In this document: positions 32,575 to 43,919 of the stretch, piece by piece
How positions within the stretch are numbered: the first letter of the stretch is position 1
Layout: every line of letters starts with the position of its first letter
Source of the DNA: Gonocerus acuteangulatus
Lineage: Eukaryota > Arthropoda > Insecta > Hemiptera > Coreidae
DNA: 64,000 bases
Direction of reading: 5' to 3'
Assembly (NCBI GenBank): GCA_946811695.1
Contig: OX328128.1
Location: 31,625,415-31,689,414, forward strand
Translations under genes and position numbers: made by a program
Notes under the pieces: model-generated
Told to the model about the DNA's origin: nothing
The model's input: the letters and a program-made list of their open reading frames with translations, nothing else
The model's database searches: none

Positions 32575-32950
32575 TCCTATTTTCCCATCATATACGAATG
32601 AGTCAATTGTAAATGTCCAATACGTCTTGTAGTAAGGCTGACAGTCCGAATACTGAAACTCCAGGCTTCTAAAGTCGGTTTAATCTCCTGTAACTTGTTG
32701 TCTTGTGTGTATGTCCAGTCAGTTTTCCATTTGTTCATTATGTGTCTTTTTATAATATTCTTTGTGTCATGTCTAGTCATCTGATTAATTTTGTTTTTCA
32801 TTTTTTCGCCTTGTACCTAGTTTTGCTTCATTGTCTACGTCCGTACTTCTTTATATGTTGTCATGTCCAGGTATCCATTCAAACGTTACATGAACGTTTT
32901 TGTCCTATAGATTCTAAGGGTTTGATAATATTTGTTTAATTAAATGAGCT
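32575..32950 (-). pseudogene. LINE fragment: end of RNase H and following linker
   Basis: On the minus strand a broken frame reads TFEWIPGHDNI, then STDVDNEAKLGT, then KNKINQMTRHDTKNIIKRHI and IGHLQLTHSYMMGK. The order matches the RNase H GH...D...AK.GT end and the GHT.LTHSYLM segment of the LINE at 7014. In-frame stops are present, and the CCHC end is missing (cut at 32575). Confidence 0.75.
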
Positions 32951-33359
32951 GAGAAAATCTGTAAAAACTGTATTGTAATAAATGTATAATTATTATAATT
33001 TGTAATTCCCCTAGGTTTTCTTGATTTTTATTTATTTGTTTTGTAGTGTCTAAATGAATGTCATAAATTACTTAGCATAAATAGGCATAAAGTGAGAGTA
33101 AATGAAGTGATGATTGACTAACAAGACTGGAATGGTTGAGTGAGTGTTACAAACAGACGCTGCTTGGTTAGACTAAAAAATCCAGAGAGAGAGACAAGGG
33201 TTGCGAGGTAGGGATTAGGGAAGCTGTACCCCCAGACTGCAACCTGTTGATCTAGCCACCTTCCTGAGGCTGGGATATCTCACGGATTTACCTTTTCGGC
33301 GAGGATCTTGTACCACTTCAGGCATTTGGATTAACGATAAGTCGCAGAGCAGCCCAAAA
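32951..33359. other. Non-coding stretch
   Basis: Nothing recognised. Confidence 0.4.
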
Positions 33360-34188
33360 TCACAGTTGGACATAATCATAATTACAATTACGATTATAAC
33401 AGGCTTTCAAGAGTTGATTGCGATTACGATTATAATCACAGCCCCTGGTTATATGATTAGGATCACGAATAAAATTGTAATTACAAGCGTTATTATACTT
33501 GTAATCACATTTTTCGTTATAATTACACACGTAATCACAACATATTTCTGAAATTACAACTGTATTCACAACATTTTTCTGTAATTACGACTGTAATCAC
33601 AGCTGTTTCTAAGATTATGCTTCTATTGAAAGAAAAGTTGGGATGACGTTTGTAATCACAGATAGGTTATGATTACGTTCGTAATCACAGAAAAGTTATG
33701 ATTACAGTTGTAATTACAACTGTAATCACTGTCGTTTCTGAGGTTATGCTTATATGTACAGAAAACGTTAGGATTACGTTTGTAATCACAGATAGGTTAT
33801 GATTACGTTCGAAATCAGAGAAAAGTTATGATTATAGTTGTAATTACGACTGTAATCACTTTTGTTTCAGATATTACGCTTGTACTTACAGAAACATTTG
33901 GGATTACGTTTGTAATCGCAGAAAAGTGGTGGTTACATTAGTAACCACGAAAAAAGATTGTAATTACAGTTGTAATTACAGGAATATAGTTGTAATTGCA
34001 GGCTTAATCACATAAACAGCTGGGTAATTACAAAAAATGTTGTGATTACGAGTGTAATTATAACCAAAGATTATAATCTTAATCGCAATCATATCCCCAG
34101 GGTCTGTGTTTATAATCGTAAAATAAATCACATCTGAAGAGCCTTTATTTATAATCGTAATCTTAATTATGATTATAATATTCCCAAC
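33360..34188. repeat. GTAATTAC/GTAATCAC-rich degenerate satellite
   Basis: Words such as TGTAATCACAGAAAAGTTATGATTACG recur with a loose 35-40-bp rhythm on alternating strands, because GTAATTAC is a palindrome and GTAATCAC/GTGATTAC are complementary. The whole region is self-complementary. Ile/Thr-rich open frames here are artefacts of this repeat. Confidence 0.85.
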
Positions 34189-34920
34189 TCTGTACAAAAT
34201 CGTATTGCAGCAGTACAAAAACTTTCCTGTCAATATTGTGTGATATTTGACCTTCCGAAATGTGTTTTCTTATGGAATAATTCGTGCAGTACAAGATATT
34301 GGGGTCAAACTCTGTACAAAATCGTATTGCAGCAGTACAAAAACTTTCCTGTCAATATTGTGTGATATTTGACCTTCCGAAATGTGTTTTCTTATGGAAT
34401 AATTCGTGCAGTACAAGATATTGAGGTCAAACTATGTACAAAATCGTATTGCAGCAGTACAAAAACTTTCCTGTCAATATTGTGTGATATTTGACCTTCC
34501 GAAATGTGTTTTCTTATGGAATAATTCGTGCAGTACAAGATATTGGGGTCAAACTCTGTACAAAATCGTATTGCAGCAGTACAAAAACTTTCCTGTCAAT
34601 ATTGTGTGATATTTGACCTTCCGAAATGTGTTTTCTTATGGAATAATTCGTGCAGTACAAGATATTGAGGTCAAACTATGTACAAAATCGTATTGCAGCA
34701 GTACAAAAACTTTCCTGTCAATATTGTGTGATATTTGACCTTCCGAAATGTGTTTTCTTATGGAATAATTCGTGCAGTACAAGATATTGGGGTCAAACTC
34801 TGTACAAAATCGTATTGCAGCAGTACAAAAACTTTCCTGTCAATATTGTGTGATATTTGACCTTCCGAAATGTGTTTTCTTATGGAATAATTCGTGCAGT
34901 ACAAGATATTGAGGTCAAAA
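34189..34920. repeat. 122-bp satellite, six units in dimeric higher-order arrangement
   Basis: Units start at 34189, 34311, 34433, 34555, 34677 and 34799. They alternate between two variants, CTCTGTACA...TTGGGGTCA and CTATGTACA...TTGAGGTCA, so the true period is 244 bp. Apart from these positions the units look identical by eye, which suggests very recent expansion of a dimer. Confidence 0.95.
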
Positions 34921-34934
34921 TGTAATGTAGGTCC

Positions 34935-35150
34935 AAAAACCAAAAAATCCGACTCGCAGGAACTGCTTCATCTTGTCACGGTTCCGTTCATATCCCTAGT
35001 GTCATTAGCAAAGGAGTAGAAACAGTTCTTGGTAGGTTTTGATCTTTCGTGAAAAATAAAAATGACATCTCAAAGAGAAGGAAGATTTAAGGCGCCACAA
35101 CAGGAAACTGATAGTATTCTAAGCGGAAATGACTCCCCCCACCATCTCAA
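34935..35150. repeat. Interspersed repeat copies (CTCGCAGGAACTGC and GGAAACTGATAG)
   Basis: Starts ATCCGACTCGCAGGAACTGC and continues GTTCCGTTCATATCCCTAGT. It is followed by AAAGAGAAGGAAGATTTAAG and CAACAGGAAACTGATAGT, inverted relative to 31750-31855. Confidence 0.65.
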
Positions 35151-35425
35151 CGTTCGCCATTGGAAAAACTATTACCAATACATTTCTCATTTTCATGCCT
35201 TATTTTATTAAAATACTAATTTTACAATTAAATTCAATTAAAAAAACAATAACCAATTAAAACGTTAGGCAAACAGTAACAAAACCCCGTTGAAAAGAAC
35301 AGAACTAACAATTTTAAAGTTTTAAGCACTTATTTCTCGGATTGACATCGCCCCATCGAAAATTACATCTTTTTGTGGGGAATTTCGAATGGTCACCTTC
35401 CATTTACCACGATGTCCCAACTGTT

Positions 35426-35428
<3 letters not shown>
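35151..35428. other. Non-coding; fragment of the 518-bp repeat
   Basis: At about 35310-35360, TTTTAAAGTTTTAAGCACTT and GATTGACATCGCC match the tandem unit at 12890. Confidence 0.5.
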
Positions 35429-35458
<30 letters not shown>

Positions 35459-35505
35459 CTTCCTAAGGGGGGGAGGGAGGAACCGCGCAGAAAAAATTAT
35501 TCCTC
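35429..35505. repeat. (TA)n plus hairpin-repeat end
   Basis: A short TA tract is followed by CCTTCCTAAGGGGGGGAGGGAGGAACCGCGC, the hairpin end of the 17461/63446 repeat. Confidence 0.8.
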
Positions 35506-35944
35506 TTGGAAGAAACATGTTTTAATGAACTCGAATTCATTATAAAAAATGATCAAATTTAATTAAAATCGTTCACTATATTTTTCATTTTGCTTACAAA
35601 ATTACATTATCATCAACCTTTTCCCCGATCATGGTAAGTAAATGATTTTGTAATGTGTTAATGAGTGGATCTGATGAGATGAAGAGGTTATATATAATGC
35701 ATATGTTTGTTACAAGTCTAGAACATTTTCTTGCAATATCTCCATCTTTGAACTGTATGAAGTTCAGACGTTCGATTTCCATAACATCTTCAGATATTTT
35801 CCTACATCCCAGTAATTACAGTTTAAATTTAGTAGCAAACGCAAATTCCCCCAGAACCTATTTAATTTCTTTTTCTAGAGATTTTTGAGAAGATAACTGA
35901 TATACCTTCAGGGGCTTATGTAGACAGATATTACATGTTAAAGG
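35506..35944. other. Non-coding stretch
   Basis: Nothing recognised. Short opposite-strand frames at 35594-35888 have no family features. Confidence 0.4.
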
Positions 35945-35952
35945 TATATTTC
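35945..35952. repeat. 8-bp target-site duplication, left
   Basis: TATATTTC, repeated at 36636-36643. Confidence 0.9.
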
Positions 35953-36635
35953 TAGTTTTGTAAAAGAGCGCGCCTTTGAGGCTAGAAGGCGCGGCTCGTA
36001 AAAGCTCGAGCTCTCAGAGCTTGGACAGGGCTCGATAGAAGGCGCGAGCCTTGAAGGCTCGGCTTAGTAGAAGGCGCGAGCCTTGAAGGCTCGGCTTAGT
36101 TGAAGGCGCGAGCCTTGAAGGCTCGGCTTAGTAGAAGGCGCGAGCCTTGAAGGCTCGCCTCGGGAGAAGGCGCATGCTTTGGAGCCTTTTACTTTTCATT
36201 TCCAAAATGGCGGACGGCGGGCAAACATATGTTCCATGAAATATACTTTAGTAGATTCGTCCTAAATTCAATCCGCCACATTGAAATTATTCGCTGGCAT
36301 TTAAATTTACCATTTCATTGATAAACTAATTATATGGATCACTAATTGGGTAAAAATAGTAACTTTTCCTAAAAAATAAACTCTTCTGTGAGACGGTGAT
36401 GGCAACACTGTCGTACTACAACTATACTACTAAAACCGTGCTTACCAAAGTTCTACCTTCCCAGGGCTCCAAGGCCGAGCCTTCAAGGCTCGATGGAGAA
36501 CCTTCAGGGCTTGATAAGGTTAGGCTGAAGCCTCACTCCGGAGCCTTCATCGAGCCCTCAGAGCTCCGGCTGTAGAGGTTAGATTCAAGGTTTAGGCGTC
36601 AAGCCTCTAGTCAGGGCTCTCTTTTAACAACACTA
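35953..36635. mobile_element. hAT-type MITE, copy 2 (683 bp)
   Basis: Same length and sequence as 19633-20315, with a handful of substitutions. Termini are TAGTTTTGTAAAAG and CTTTTAACAACACTA (one substitution in the left end). The four 32-bp internal units are at 36037-36164. Its own, different 8-bp duplication TATATTTC proves independent transposition. Confidence 0.93.
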
Positions 36636-36643
36636 TATATTTC
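36636..36643. repeat. 8-bp target-site duplication, right
   Basis: TATATTTC, matching 35945-35952. Confidence 0.9.
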
Positions 36644-36804
36644 TGTCAAAAATAGGGATTTTGGTTATGAGCCACGATATTCAATTTGTAAGAAAATCGA
36701 AAAACTGTAACGCCAATATATCATTAATTTAGTTCTTAAAATGGGGATCATTTAAAGAAAGACTATCCCTTTCTTTGTCCGATATCTCTAGATGGTATAT
36801 TTAT

Positions 36805-37148
36805 TTTAAGGACAAATATGTCTATTTTCCAAAAAAAAAATCATTTTTGACTGCAGATTCATTTTTTTTGGACAATAAACATATTTGTCCTTGAAATTAC
36901 CTTGATTTTGCACCAATGGGGTGAAACAGACCTCAGATTCGAATCCAACGATCCTCAAAACCATGGAAGCTCTAGTTATTTCTTCTTAAACGATTTCATA
37001 CGAAATTTGACCTTCAAATCCCCTTAAACTGGACGTGCCAGGGCGAAACGGACTACGGATTAGGATTCATCGTGTCGAAATACATAAAAATATATGTGGG
37101 GTGTCTTTGGAAAATACCACTTTTGTTATTTGGTGTTCCTGTGTAATT
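36805..37148. mobile_element. Foldback element, right arm and centre
   Basis: Begins at the inner end of the left arm (AAGGACAAATATG), passes a T/A-rich centre, then reads the full right arm to CCTGTGTAATTAT. Left arm otherwise lost. Family of 29872-30440. Confidence 0.8.
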
Positions 37149-37920
37149 ATAATTAAAAGAACTCAAGAATTTCAAAATCAGAGTTCACAACAATACAAAA
37201 ATTAGAAATAAAGTCGATTGATATAAGGGTAATACAGAAAGCAGTGGTTATGGATTGGAATTATTTGGAGTAAGAGGGTCACGTGCTGACCCTAAATAAA
37301 AATATATAGGGGATGAAGCTAAGTGGCTATTGACAGGGGTTATAGGCTGTAAGGGCTACAGCCAGGCTAATATAGGCTATAGCCAGCCTAATATAGGCTT
37401 CAGTTCCTTATATCTCTTTGGGGTACTCATAACAACCTTAGGGACTTGAGAACGCAGACCAGGGTGCCTCGGGTTTCTAAGGCCTCGGGTACGATATAAG
37501 CGATGAGCGATGAGCTACAGAACGACAGAGCGACCGAGCGTTTAGCAGAAGAGGGGCACTGGCTACGATACAGAGTGGTTGGACAGTAATTTCCTTATAA
37601 ATATGTTAAATGTTTAGTTAATAAAAATATTTTGCCATGAATGTTTAATGCGTTTCCAACCTCTTCTCCTAGTTTCCTGGTTATGATTGTATTTTTAAAA
37701 TCACTGTGTCTATCATACCATACTTTGTACTTCCGAAATTAACACATATCACTATCATCCAATTTACTGTTTTATTAGTATTCTTATTCTAAAATTATTA
37801 AAAAGAAAGAAAGCTGGAAGGTTATAAGTAGGGAACGGATGCTATTGTATTTACATATTTTTTTCTGATTCATAAATCGAAAATTTCTCGCCCCTTGACA
37901 TTTCCAAGTGCACCAAGAAC
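37149..37920. other. Non-coding stretch with short GGCTATAGCCAGCCTAATATA repeats
   Basis: Near 37350-37405, TATAGGCT(A/T)(T/C)AG-type words repeat a few times. No gene recognised. Confidence 0.4.
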
Positions 37921-37924
37921 TCTG

Positions 37925-37927
<3 letters not shown>

Positions 37928-37981
<54 letters not shown>
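37928..37981. repeat. Poly(A) run (>50)
   Basis: Pure A-run, source of the Lys/Phe homopolymer frames on both strands. Confidence 0.97.
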
Positions 37982-37984
<3 letters not shown>

Positions 37985-37985
<1 letters not shown>

Positions 37986-38330
37986 GGTGTACTAAAAATA
38001 GTTGACAAATTAAGGATTCCAATACATATTCGTCTTTTGCCTGCACTTTACTTGGTCATCGAATTATATCCCCATAGAAGTGGACAAATCACGCTAAAGA
38101 TGTAAACAACGAAAAGGGATAACTTTTTCTTTGCGGCAGAATAATCTCGCGGTTAGGAGTGAGAGCGAGGATTAGACATCATAAATCATGAAGTATGCTA
38201 CAAGTAGGAGACCACGCCGAGTGATGTACGGGTAGCCGGGACCCTGTAGCGGGCAAGTTAGATTGCCCTTGGGAACACTTGCCTACTGGTGGATCTCCTC
38301 TGGAATAGCAATGGTTCCAGCCATACATTT
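37985..38330. other. Non-coding stretch
   Basis: Slightly GC-richer at 38190-38330; contains GGGCAAGTTAGATTGCCC hairpin-like words. Nothing recognised. Confidence 0.35.
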
Positions 38331-38337
38331 CTTCCTG

Positions 38338-38637
38338 ATTAGTTTTCCAGGATTCTGTCAGCTCTCTGATTTATTTCCTTGGACCGTGTTCCGCAACAAC
38401 GGGGAAAAGATCTGGTCCTCGTAGGAGATGAATCCTGTTTTCCTTTAGATAGTACAATAACAGAAGTCTGAGATAATTCTTCAGATCAATTTGTCAATCA
38501 AATATAAAAGTATAATATTATTGTTTTTCATGTGGTTACTCATGTGACATTGAACACAAAAGCCCCTTTTTCAGGCTACACCCTTCCCATTTACAATAAG
38601 ATGTGTTTCAGCCAGTACACTCGAGTACAATATATAT

Positions 38638-38691
<54 letters not shown>

Positions 38692-38785
38692 CGAAAATTA
38701 ACTAAAAACTAGTTAAAAAAAACTATCTAAAGGAAAACAGGATTCATCTCCTACGAGGACCAGGAATCAGAGAGCTGACAGACTT
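38338..38785. repeat. Inverted repeat around a (TA)n core
   Basis: The left arm has TCTGTCAGCTCTCTGATT, and TGGTCCTCGTAGGAGATGAA to CCTTTAGATAGT at 38412-38452. The right arm has the reverse complement at 38727-38785 (CTATCTAAAGGAAAACAGGA ... GAGAGCTGACAGA). The spacer contains the TA tract 38630-38688. Likely a non-autonomous foldback element. Confidence 0.7.
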
Positions 38786-38977
38786 CATGAAGGTGACGGG
38801 GTACGCATGAAACGCAAACACACTTCCGATACAAATAAAAGCGACTAAAAAGACAACAAGACGCAGCCAAATTCACATACAGACGAATCCAACGAAAACA
38901 TAACCATACTGAAGCAATAAAAAATACGCAGACAGACTTAATAAATATGAATTAAATGAAGTAAAAATTGTAATTTT

Positions 38978-39467
38978 AAAGACTGAATGTTATTCATTGG
39001 ACAGACTTGGGCATGACGGTCATCCTAGACCTTTGCCTAAAGACTGAATGTTATTCATTGGAAAGACTTGGGCATGACGGTCATCCTAGACCTTTGCCTA
39101 AAGACTGAATGTTATTCATTGTACAGACTTGGGCATGACGGTCATCCTAGACCTTTGCCTAAAGACTGAATGTTATTCATTGGACAGACTTGGGCATGAC
39201 GGTCATCCTAGACCTTTGCCTAAAGACTGAATGTTATTCATTGGACAGGCTTGGGCATGGCGGTCATCCTAGACCTTTATCTAAAGACTGAATGTTATTC
39301 ATTGGACAGACTTCGGCATGGCGGTCATCCTAGACCTTTGCCTAAAGACTGAATGTTATTCATTGGACAGACTTGGGCATGGCGGTCATCCTAGACCTTT
39401 GCCTAAAGACTGAATGTTATTCATTGGACAGACTTGGGCATGGCGGTCATCCTAGACCTTTGCCTAA
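38978..39467. repeat. 61-bp minisatellite, 8 units
   Basis: AAAGACTGAATGTTATTCAT begins each unit at 38978, 39039, 39100 and so on. Units differ at one or two positions (GACGG/GGCGG, GGACAG/GGAAAG/GTACAG). The later units carry the shared GGCGG variant, so the array grew from one side. Confidence 0.95.
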
Positions 39468-39822
39468 TGATGTTTTATTAATCAATACTATTTTATTGTT
39501 TACTATGTTTTGTTTTTTTGTTCTCATATTTCATGTAGAGCTGAAAATGTCTTATGTAGAATTATTATGTACTCATGTTTTTTATTTTACTAATATTGAT
39601 ATATGTATCTTGTATTTGCTTTATAAGTAAAATAAACATCTTTATTCATTCATTTTTCACTCGAGTACAACACTTTTTTTTTAATTTTAGAGTACTTTAT
39701 TTCGAAGGTATTTTTTTTGAAAATGGTTGAAGCACCCAACGGAAGATAAACGCTCTTTCCTCTTTAAGTTCCTTTCATACAATTTTAATTTGGAAAACAT
39801 TACCAGCGAGTCTGATAGGAAA
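39468..39822. other. Non-coding; possible retroelement 3' tail
   Basis: AATGATGTTTTATTAATC... ends near 39650 in AAAATAAACATCTTTATTCATTC, resembling an AATAAA-containing 3' end. Confidence 0.35.
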
Positions 39823-40002
39823 ATCAAAATGAGGTTGGCTAGCTATGCCTCCAAAATGAGGTTGGCTAGCTATGCCTCCAAAATGAAGTTGGCTAGCTAT
39901 GCCTCCAAAATGAGGTTGGCTAGCTATGCCTCCAAAATGAGGTTGGCTAGCTATGCCTCCAAAATGAGGTTGGCTAGCTATGCCTCCAAAATTTTTGATT
40001 AA
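39727..40002 (+). repeat. 27-bp in-frame minisatellite (6 units) inside a short open frame
   Basis: AAAATGAGGTTGGCTAGCTA plus TGCCTCC repeats six times from about 39827 to 39990. It codes a 9-residue KMRLASYAS repeat within a frame that is open from about 39727 to 40002. One unit has AAG for AGG. Whether the frame is translated is unknown. There is no ATG before the repeat that I would trust (the frame opens at TTG). Confidence 0.8.
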
Positions 40003-40380
40003 TGGGTTGCTGCGGAATAATCAAAGCAGCGTTTTTGGCAAATAATAAAAATTGGTTTGATGAAGAGATACACTTCGAGGTTTAACGTACTGTGCCCATG
40101 GACTTATATAAGGGGGCTGTAGCCCCCCCCCCTGAAATCGGTAAAAATGTGTCATAAATATCTTAAAAATAAAGTAATTAAGACCACTTAGTTCAGAAAA
40201 ATAACTTCTTTTGGGTGTAATAGCATGTAAATTGGCTAACTATTCCAAGTTCTAGATTGTCAGTATTCCAAACCCCCAAATGCTCTCAGCCCCCCCCCCG
40301 AAATTCTCCCAGCCCCTGCCGACATTATTTTGTATATACGCCCATGACTGCGCCTTGACCTTCCACATCATTTTAAGGTT
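40003..40380. other. Non-coding stretch
   Basis: Two C9-10 runs (about 40121, 40291) with AGCCCCC words. Nothing recognised. Confidence 0.4.
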
Positions 40381-40575
40381 TCATTAAGGTAGGAAGACCT
40401 CGGAAAAACTTTGATGAGGCATCGTATAAAAAACTTACAGCTGAGGACGTCGTTCAGTAACGCAGTGATGCAGAGTTGGTGACTGCTTCAGAAGTAGCAG
40501 CACGCGCAGAACAGAAACGAAACATTGCTACGCCAATTAGAAAGATAAATGAATGCCCAGTAGCTGCTTCTTCTT
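40381..40575 (+). pseudogene. Decayed fragment of a repetitive protein gene (unrecognised)
   Basis: The plus strand reads VGRPRKNFDEASYKKLTAED, one stop, then SDAELVTASEVAARAEQ. GRPRK-x-F at a fragment start is common in unnamed TE-associated arthropod proteins, but I cannot name the family. Single in-frame stop; no complete frame. Confidence 0.35.
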
Positions 40576-40849
40576 CTAAATGTAATTTAATAGAATTAGT
40601 TTATTATATTATTTAGTAGACTTAGTAGAAATTGTTTTTCGTTTCAAATGAAGAAATACTTTTGTTTTTAAATTTTCCACTTATTCTCCTGGCAATCCTC
40701 CTTGATTCAATTTTTAATTAATACAATTTTTTTAGTTTTATTTTAGAATTACGTGTCTTGATTGGTCGATACAGATGAAAAATGCACGAAAAATAATTTC
40801 GTCCAGCTAGAGTCGTGAAACGAAACACTGTGCAGCGGCAGGAATTTCC

Positions 40850-40955
40850 TCATTTCACGGCACGTTGGGAAAATTCCTCCCTGCACTCTGGATGTCAGCG
40901 CTAATGGCCTGGATGTCGAAGGGCCGTAAAAATAAATATAAAAAAAGTCCCTATG
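40850..40955 (+). repeat. 5'-truncated SINE with shared 3' tail
   Basis: GGAATTTCCTCATTTCACGG...GGGAAAATTCCTCCCTGCA, then CTCTGGATGTCAGCGCTAATGG and GGGCCGTAAAAATAAA. This matches the body and tail of the tRNA-headed SINE at 53396-53604 (minus). Confidence 0.75.
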
Positions 40956-41807
40956 TAGCGTGCGAATTCCGTTTTAATAGAAAAGTCGTCTTGGTCAACC
41001 TGTGCGGGAGCACCGTGGTGAAAGCACCGTAGCGAGTAGCGTCTTTATCAGCCCGTACCAGCGTGGGAGCTAGCGTTAAAAGTATAGACAAATGTATACA
41101 CTTATATACAACTAAAAAAATGAGAAAAATTATAGTGAAAAGAAGCAAAATCAGTACATTTGACGTGGGGGTCTCCTCATTCTCACTCCAACCTAAAACA
41201 CACTTGTATCGGAGGGCTTTTTGACCTATCCAAAGTATATGTATTCTGATAAATGTAAAATAGAAGCAATATTTGTCAAATGTTGTTTTCTTTTTAGGTG
41301 GTCAGGTGATGGAAGGAATGCATGAAACAAGGACAAGGCACATTTTTGAATGGTACCCTTCTAACTACTGAAGGCAAAATGCCAGCAACAAGATTGATGC
41401 TGAAATGAGGAATACTTGTATGAGTGAGACGGTAGTGAGTTACAGAAATAAAAATATAAACAGATAATATTTGGTTCGGCCTTTGTTGAAAGGGCTTCAT
41501 GACTACCTGATCGGGTCCGCCAGACCCCAGAATCCTCTTCTAGAGATACCTATTAGGTACGTTTCAATGCATTGAAAAATATCAAATTTTTTCACATTTT
41601 CTTGTGTTCGACTACTATAGTAATAATTCTACAAATAAAATGAATTAAAAAATAAAATAAAAAACCAACAGCATATAGGCAATTGAAAATATTCAAAAGA
41701 CGTCATCGAATCTCTTTCTCTTGGCAAATATATTTCTAACAATGAATTGTTTTTCTTATTTAACTTAATCTGTTTTATTGTCAAATACATAGACCTCCTA
41801 TGTAACC
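40956..41807. other. Non-coding stretch
   Basis: A scrap of the 518-bp repeat (TTTCTAACAATGAATTGTTTTTCTTATTTAACTTAA) at about 41730-41790. Otherwise nothing recognised. Confidence 0.4.
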
Positions 41808-42158
41808 TAATATGTACCTATAATAAGCAGTTGTATAGTAAGTATAAGGAGTAATATGTACCTATAATAAGCAGTTGTATAGTAAGTATAAGGAGTAATA
41901 TGTACCTATAATAAGCTGTTGTATAGTAAGTATAAGGAGTAATATGTACCTATAATAAGCAGTTGTATAGTAAGTATAAGGAGTAATATGTACCTATAAT
42001 AAGCAGTTGTATAGTAAGTATAAGGAGTAATATGTACCTATAATAAGCTGTTGTATAGTAAGTATAAGGAGTAATATGTACCTATAATAAGCAGTTGTAT
42101 AGTAAGTATAAGGAGTAATATGTACCTATAATAAGCAGTTGTATAGTAAGTATAAGGA
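41808..42158. repeat. 44-bp minisatellite, 8 units
   Basis: TAATATGTACCTATAATAAG + CAGTTGTATAGTAAGTATAAGGAG repeated; two units carry CTG for CAG, spaced three apart, hinting at multi-unit duplication. Confidence 0.95.
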
Positions 42159-42179
42159 GTAAATATTAACTGCCAGATT

Positions 42180-42455
42180 TAGATTATAGAAAACAAGGTG
42201 CCCGGCTAACCGAGGAACCGCACCGAGGCCTACAAGACCTATTGTGCCACCCGACGTGTCGTTCTGTTACAATGCCAGACCCGTATCAGAGATGAACTTC
42301 CTTAACGTTGTGATGTTCAGCTCCGGTATCCTCCTTGGATCATCAATTATCGCCGTCCCGGAGTGCTTGGCTGCCAGCGTCGTGCATCTGCATCAAATAT
42401 TAACTGCTAACTATCAAGTACGGATTCACGAGCAAAGACTAAAAAATAATTAAAT
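42180..42455 (-). pseudogene. LINE ORF C-terminus remnant
   Basis: The minus strand reads AIIDDPRRIPELNITTLRKF and ends ISDTGLAL and a stop. The pattern LNI..L.KFI...GL at an ORF end resembles RNase H-type LINEs. A relatively GC-rich 3'-UTR-like stretch follows (42180-42265). No other domain remains. Confidence 0.45.
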
Positions 42456-43919
42456 ATCAGAATTCCCTGAAAATACTTTGAAATAGTATTATAAATATGT
42501 TCACAGTTATTTTCAAATGTTTCTACATAAATAACGATTTTTCATTTCATTATCGTTTCTCATAACACATTTAAAGGAGCAAAACTTCTTCTCCATATAG
42601 AAGTGGTTGCCTTGCTTAAGATTGTGCTCAGGAATGGACTTATTTACTTGAATATGCGACTAAATTGCAGATTGTATCCATTCCACCGGACATTGCACTA
42701 AAAAGTTGCCAAGGTAATTTAAAATAGAAACATCTGCTGGCAAGAGTATTCTAAAGAATAAATCTACCGAGTTATATCCTTGACTACTGCACTGAGGACA
42801 TCCGTAGAGGAATGCTGTATATTGGAGTTCATCAATAGGCTAGAATTGATGGATGATATTGGATATTGCTAGAGACCTGGAAGGGATATGCTAGGGTCAA
42901 CCTTATGAAAGGGCTTTGCTAGATATTATGCCGTCTCCTTACATTCGTGCGGGAAGTCATAAATCAAGACGAACTAAAGGAGGGTGAGTTTTATTAAAAT
43001 ATCTCCTCCAGAAGGCTGATATATTCGCATTCTTGGGCCGCCGCAGAGGTGGAGGTAATGCCTTTCCCTACGATATATAAGGCGTAGTTATCGCATGTTA
43101 TAAGATCCCTCAGACGCGGGATTATCCCGATAGGCAGCGCTGATATGATAAAGTCTTTGATAAGATAAGAATTTATGGCTTCCAACAAAGGATGGCACAG
43201 CCCATATCGTCAAGCCTCTGTAATTACCTTCACTTTGTCATATATGGACCTCTTTTTTACAATTCTTCAAACGAATATAGATTTTTTTTTCATAACGATT
43301 TTCATATATTCATGTATTTTGACAGACCGTGGTTTAAGTAGGTCAGTAGATTCTCCGACACAGTAATACGATTTGGGTGGGATGAAAGCATAGCTGTATC
43401 GTCTGCGTCGGTTGCCAGAAGGGTGTCTGGACTTGTTAGCACATCGACTCTAGACAGGATGTAGAGTACAGAGTCCAGAACACTGCTCTCGGTATTGTAG
43501 TTTGTGGAGTATTTATACTGAGATTAAGTAAGTTGTTAACATTGATAAAGAGTCGCTTAGGTAATTTGTTTGTCTGTACTGTGCGAGAGTCGTGTCTTGG
43601 GATCGAACAGGTAGTCAGAAGTCTTTTGGTATAGCGGGATTTAGGTTAAATTTGTGACATTAACAACAGACCGCGTACAACCAGATCGACCCTAAGAAAT
43701 GCAGCAGATTAAATTTGTGATTCCTACCGACGTATACAACATACTTTACCTCAAACTACACGAGCCTCACTTAATTAGTACTAGCGCCATAGACTAAGAA
43801 TGAAGACTTGAGAATGACGTCCTCATGTCGAAACCGCTCGTTCAGAGAGCTCCAACCAATGCCACTGACGACGGTCTCCATCTTAAGGTATGATAACAGT
43901 AGATTACATTAGATAGTGA
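42456..43919. other. Non-coding; moderate GC, unrecognised repeats likely
   Basis: No coding pattern I can name. Composition is closer to the LINE remnants on either side than to AT-rich filler, so LINE-derived sequence is possible. Confidence 0.3.

Noticed and set aside
33360..33569. Ile/Thr- and Asn/Tyr/Cys-rich frames
   Set aside because: By-products of the GTAATTAC-word satellite.
34406..34853. Two identical 67-residue frames
   Set aside because: They are the same frame in successive 244-bp satellite dimers.
34189..34920. CRISPR-like array
   Set aside because: Units are contiguous 122-bp repeats without unique spacers; eukaryotic satellite.
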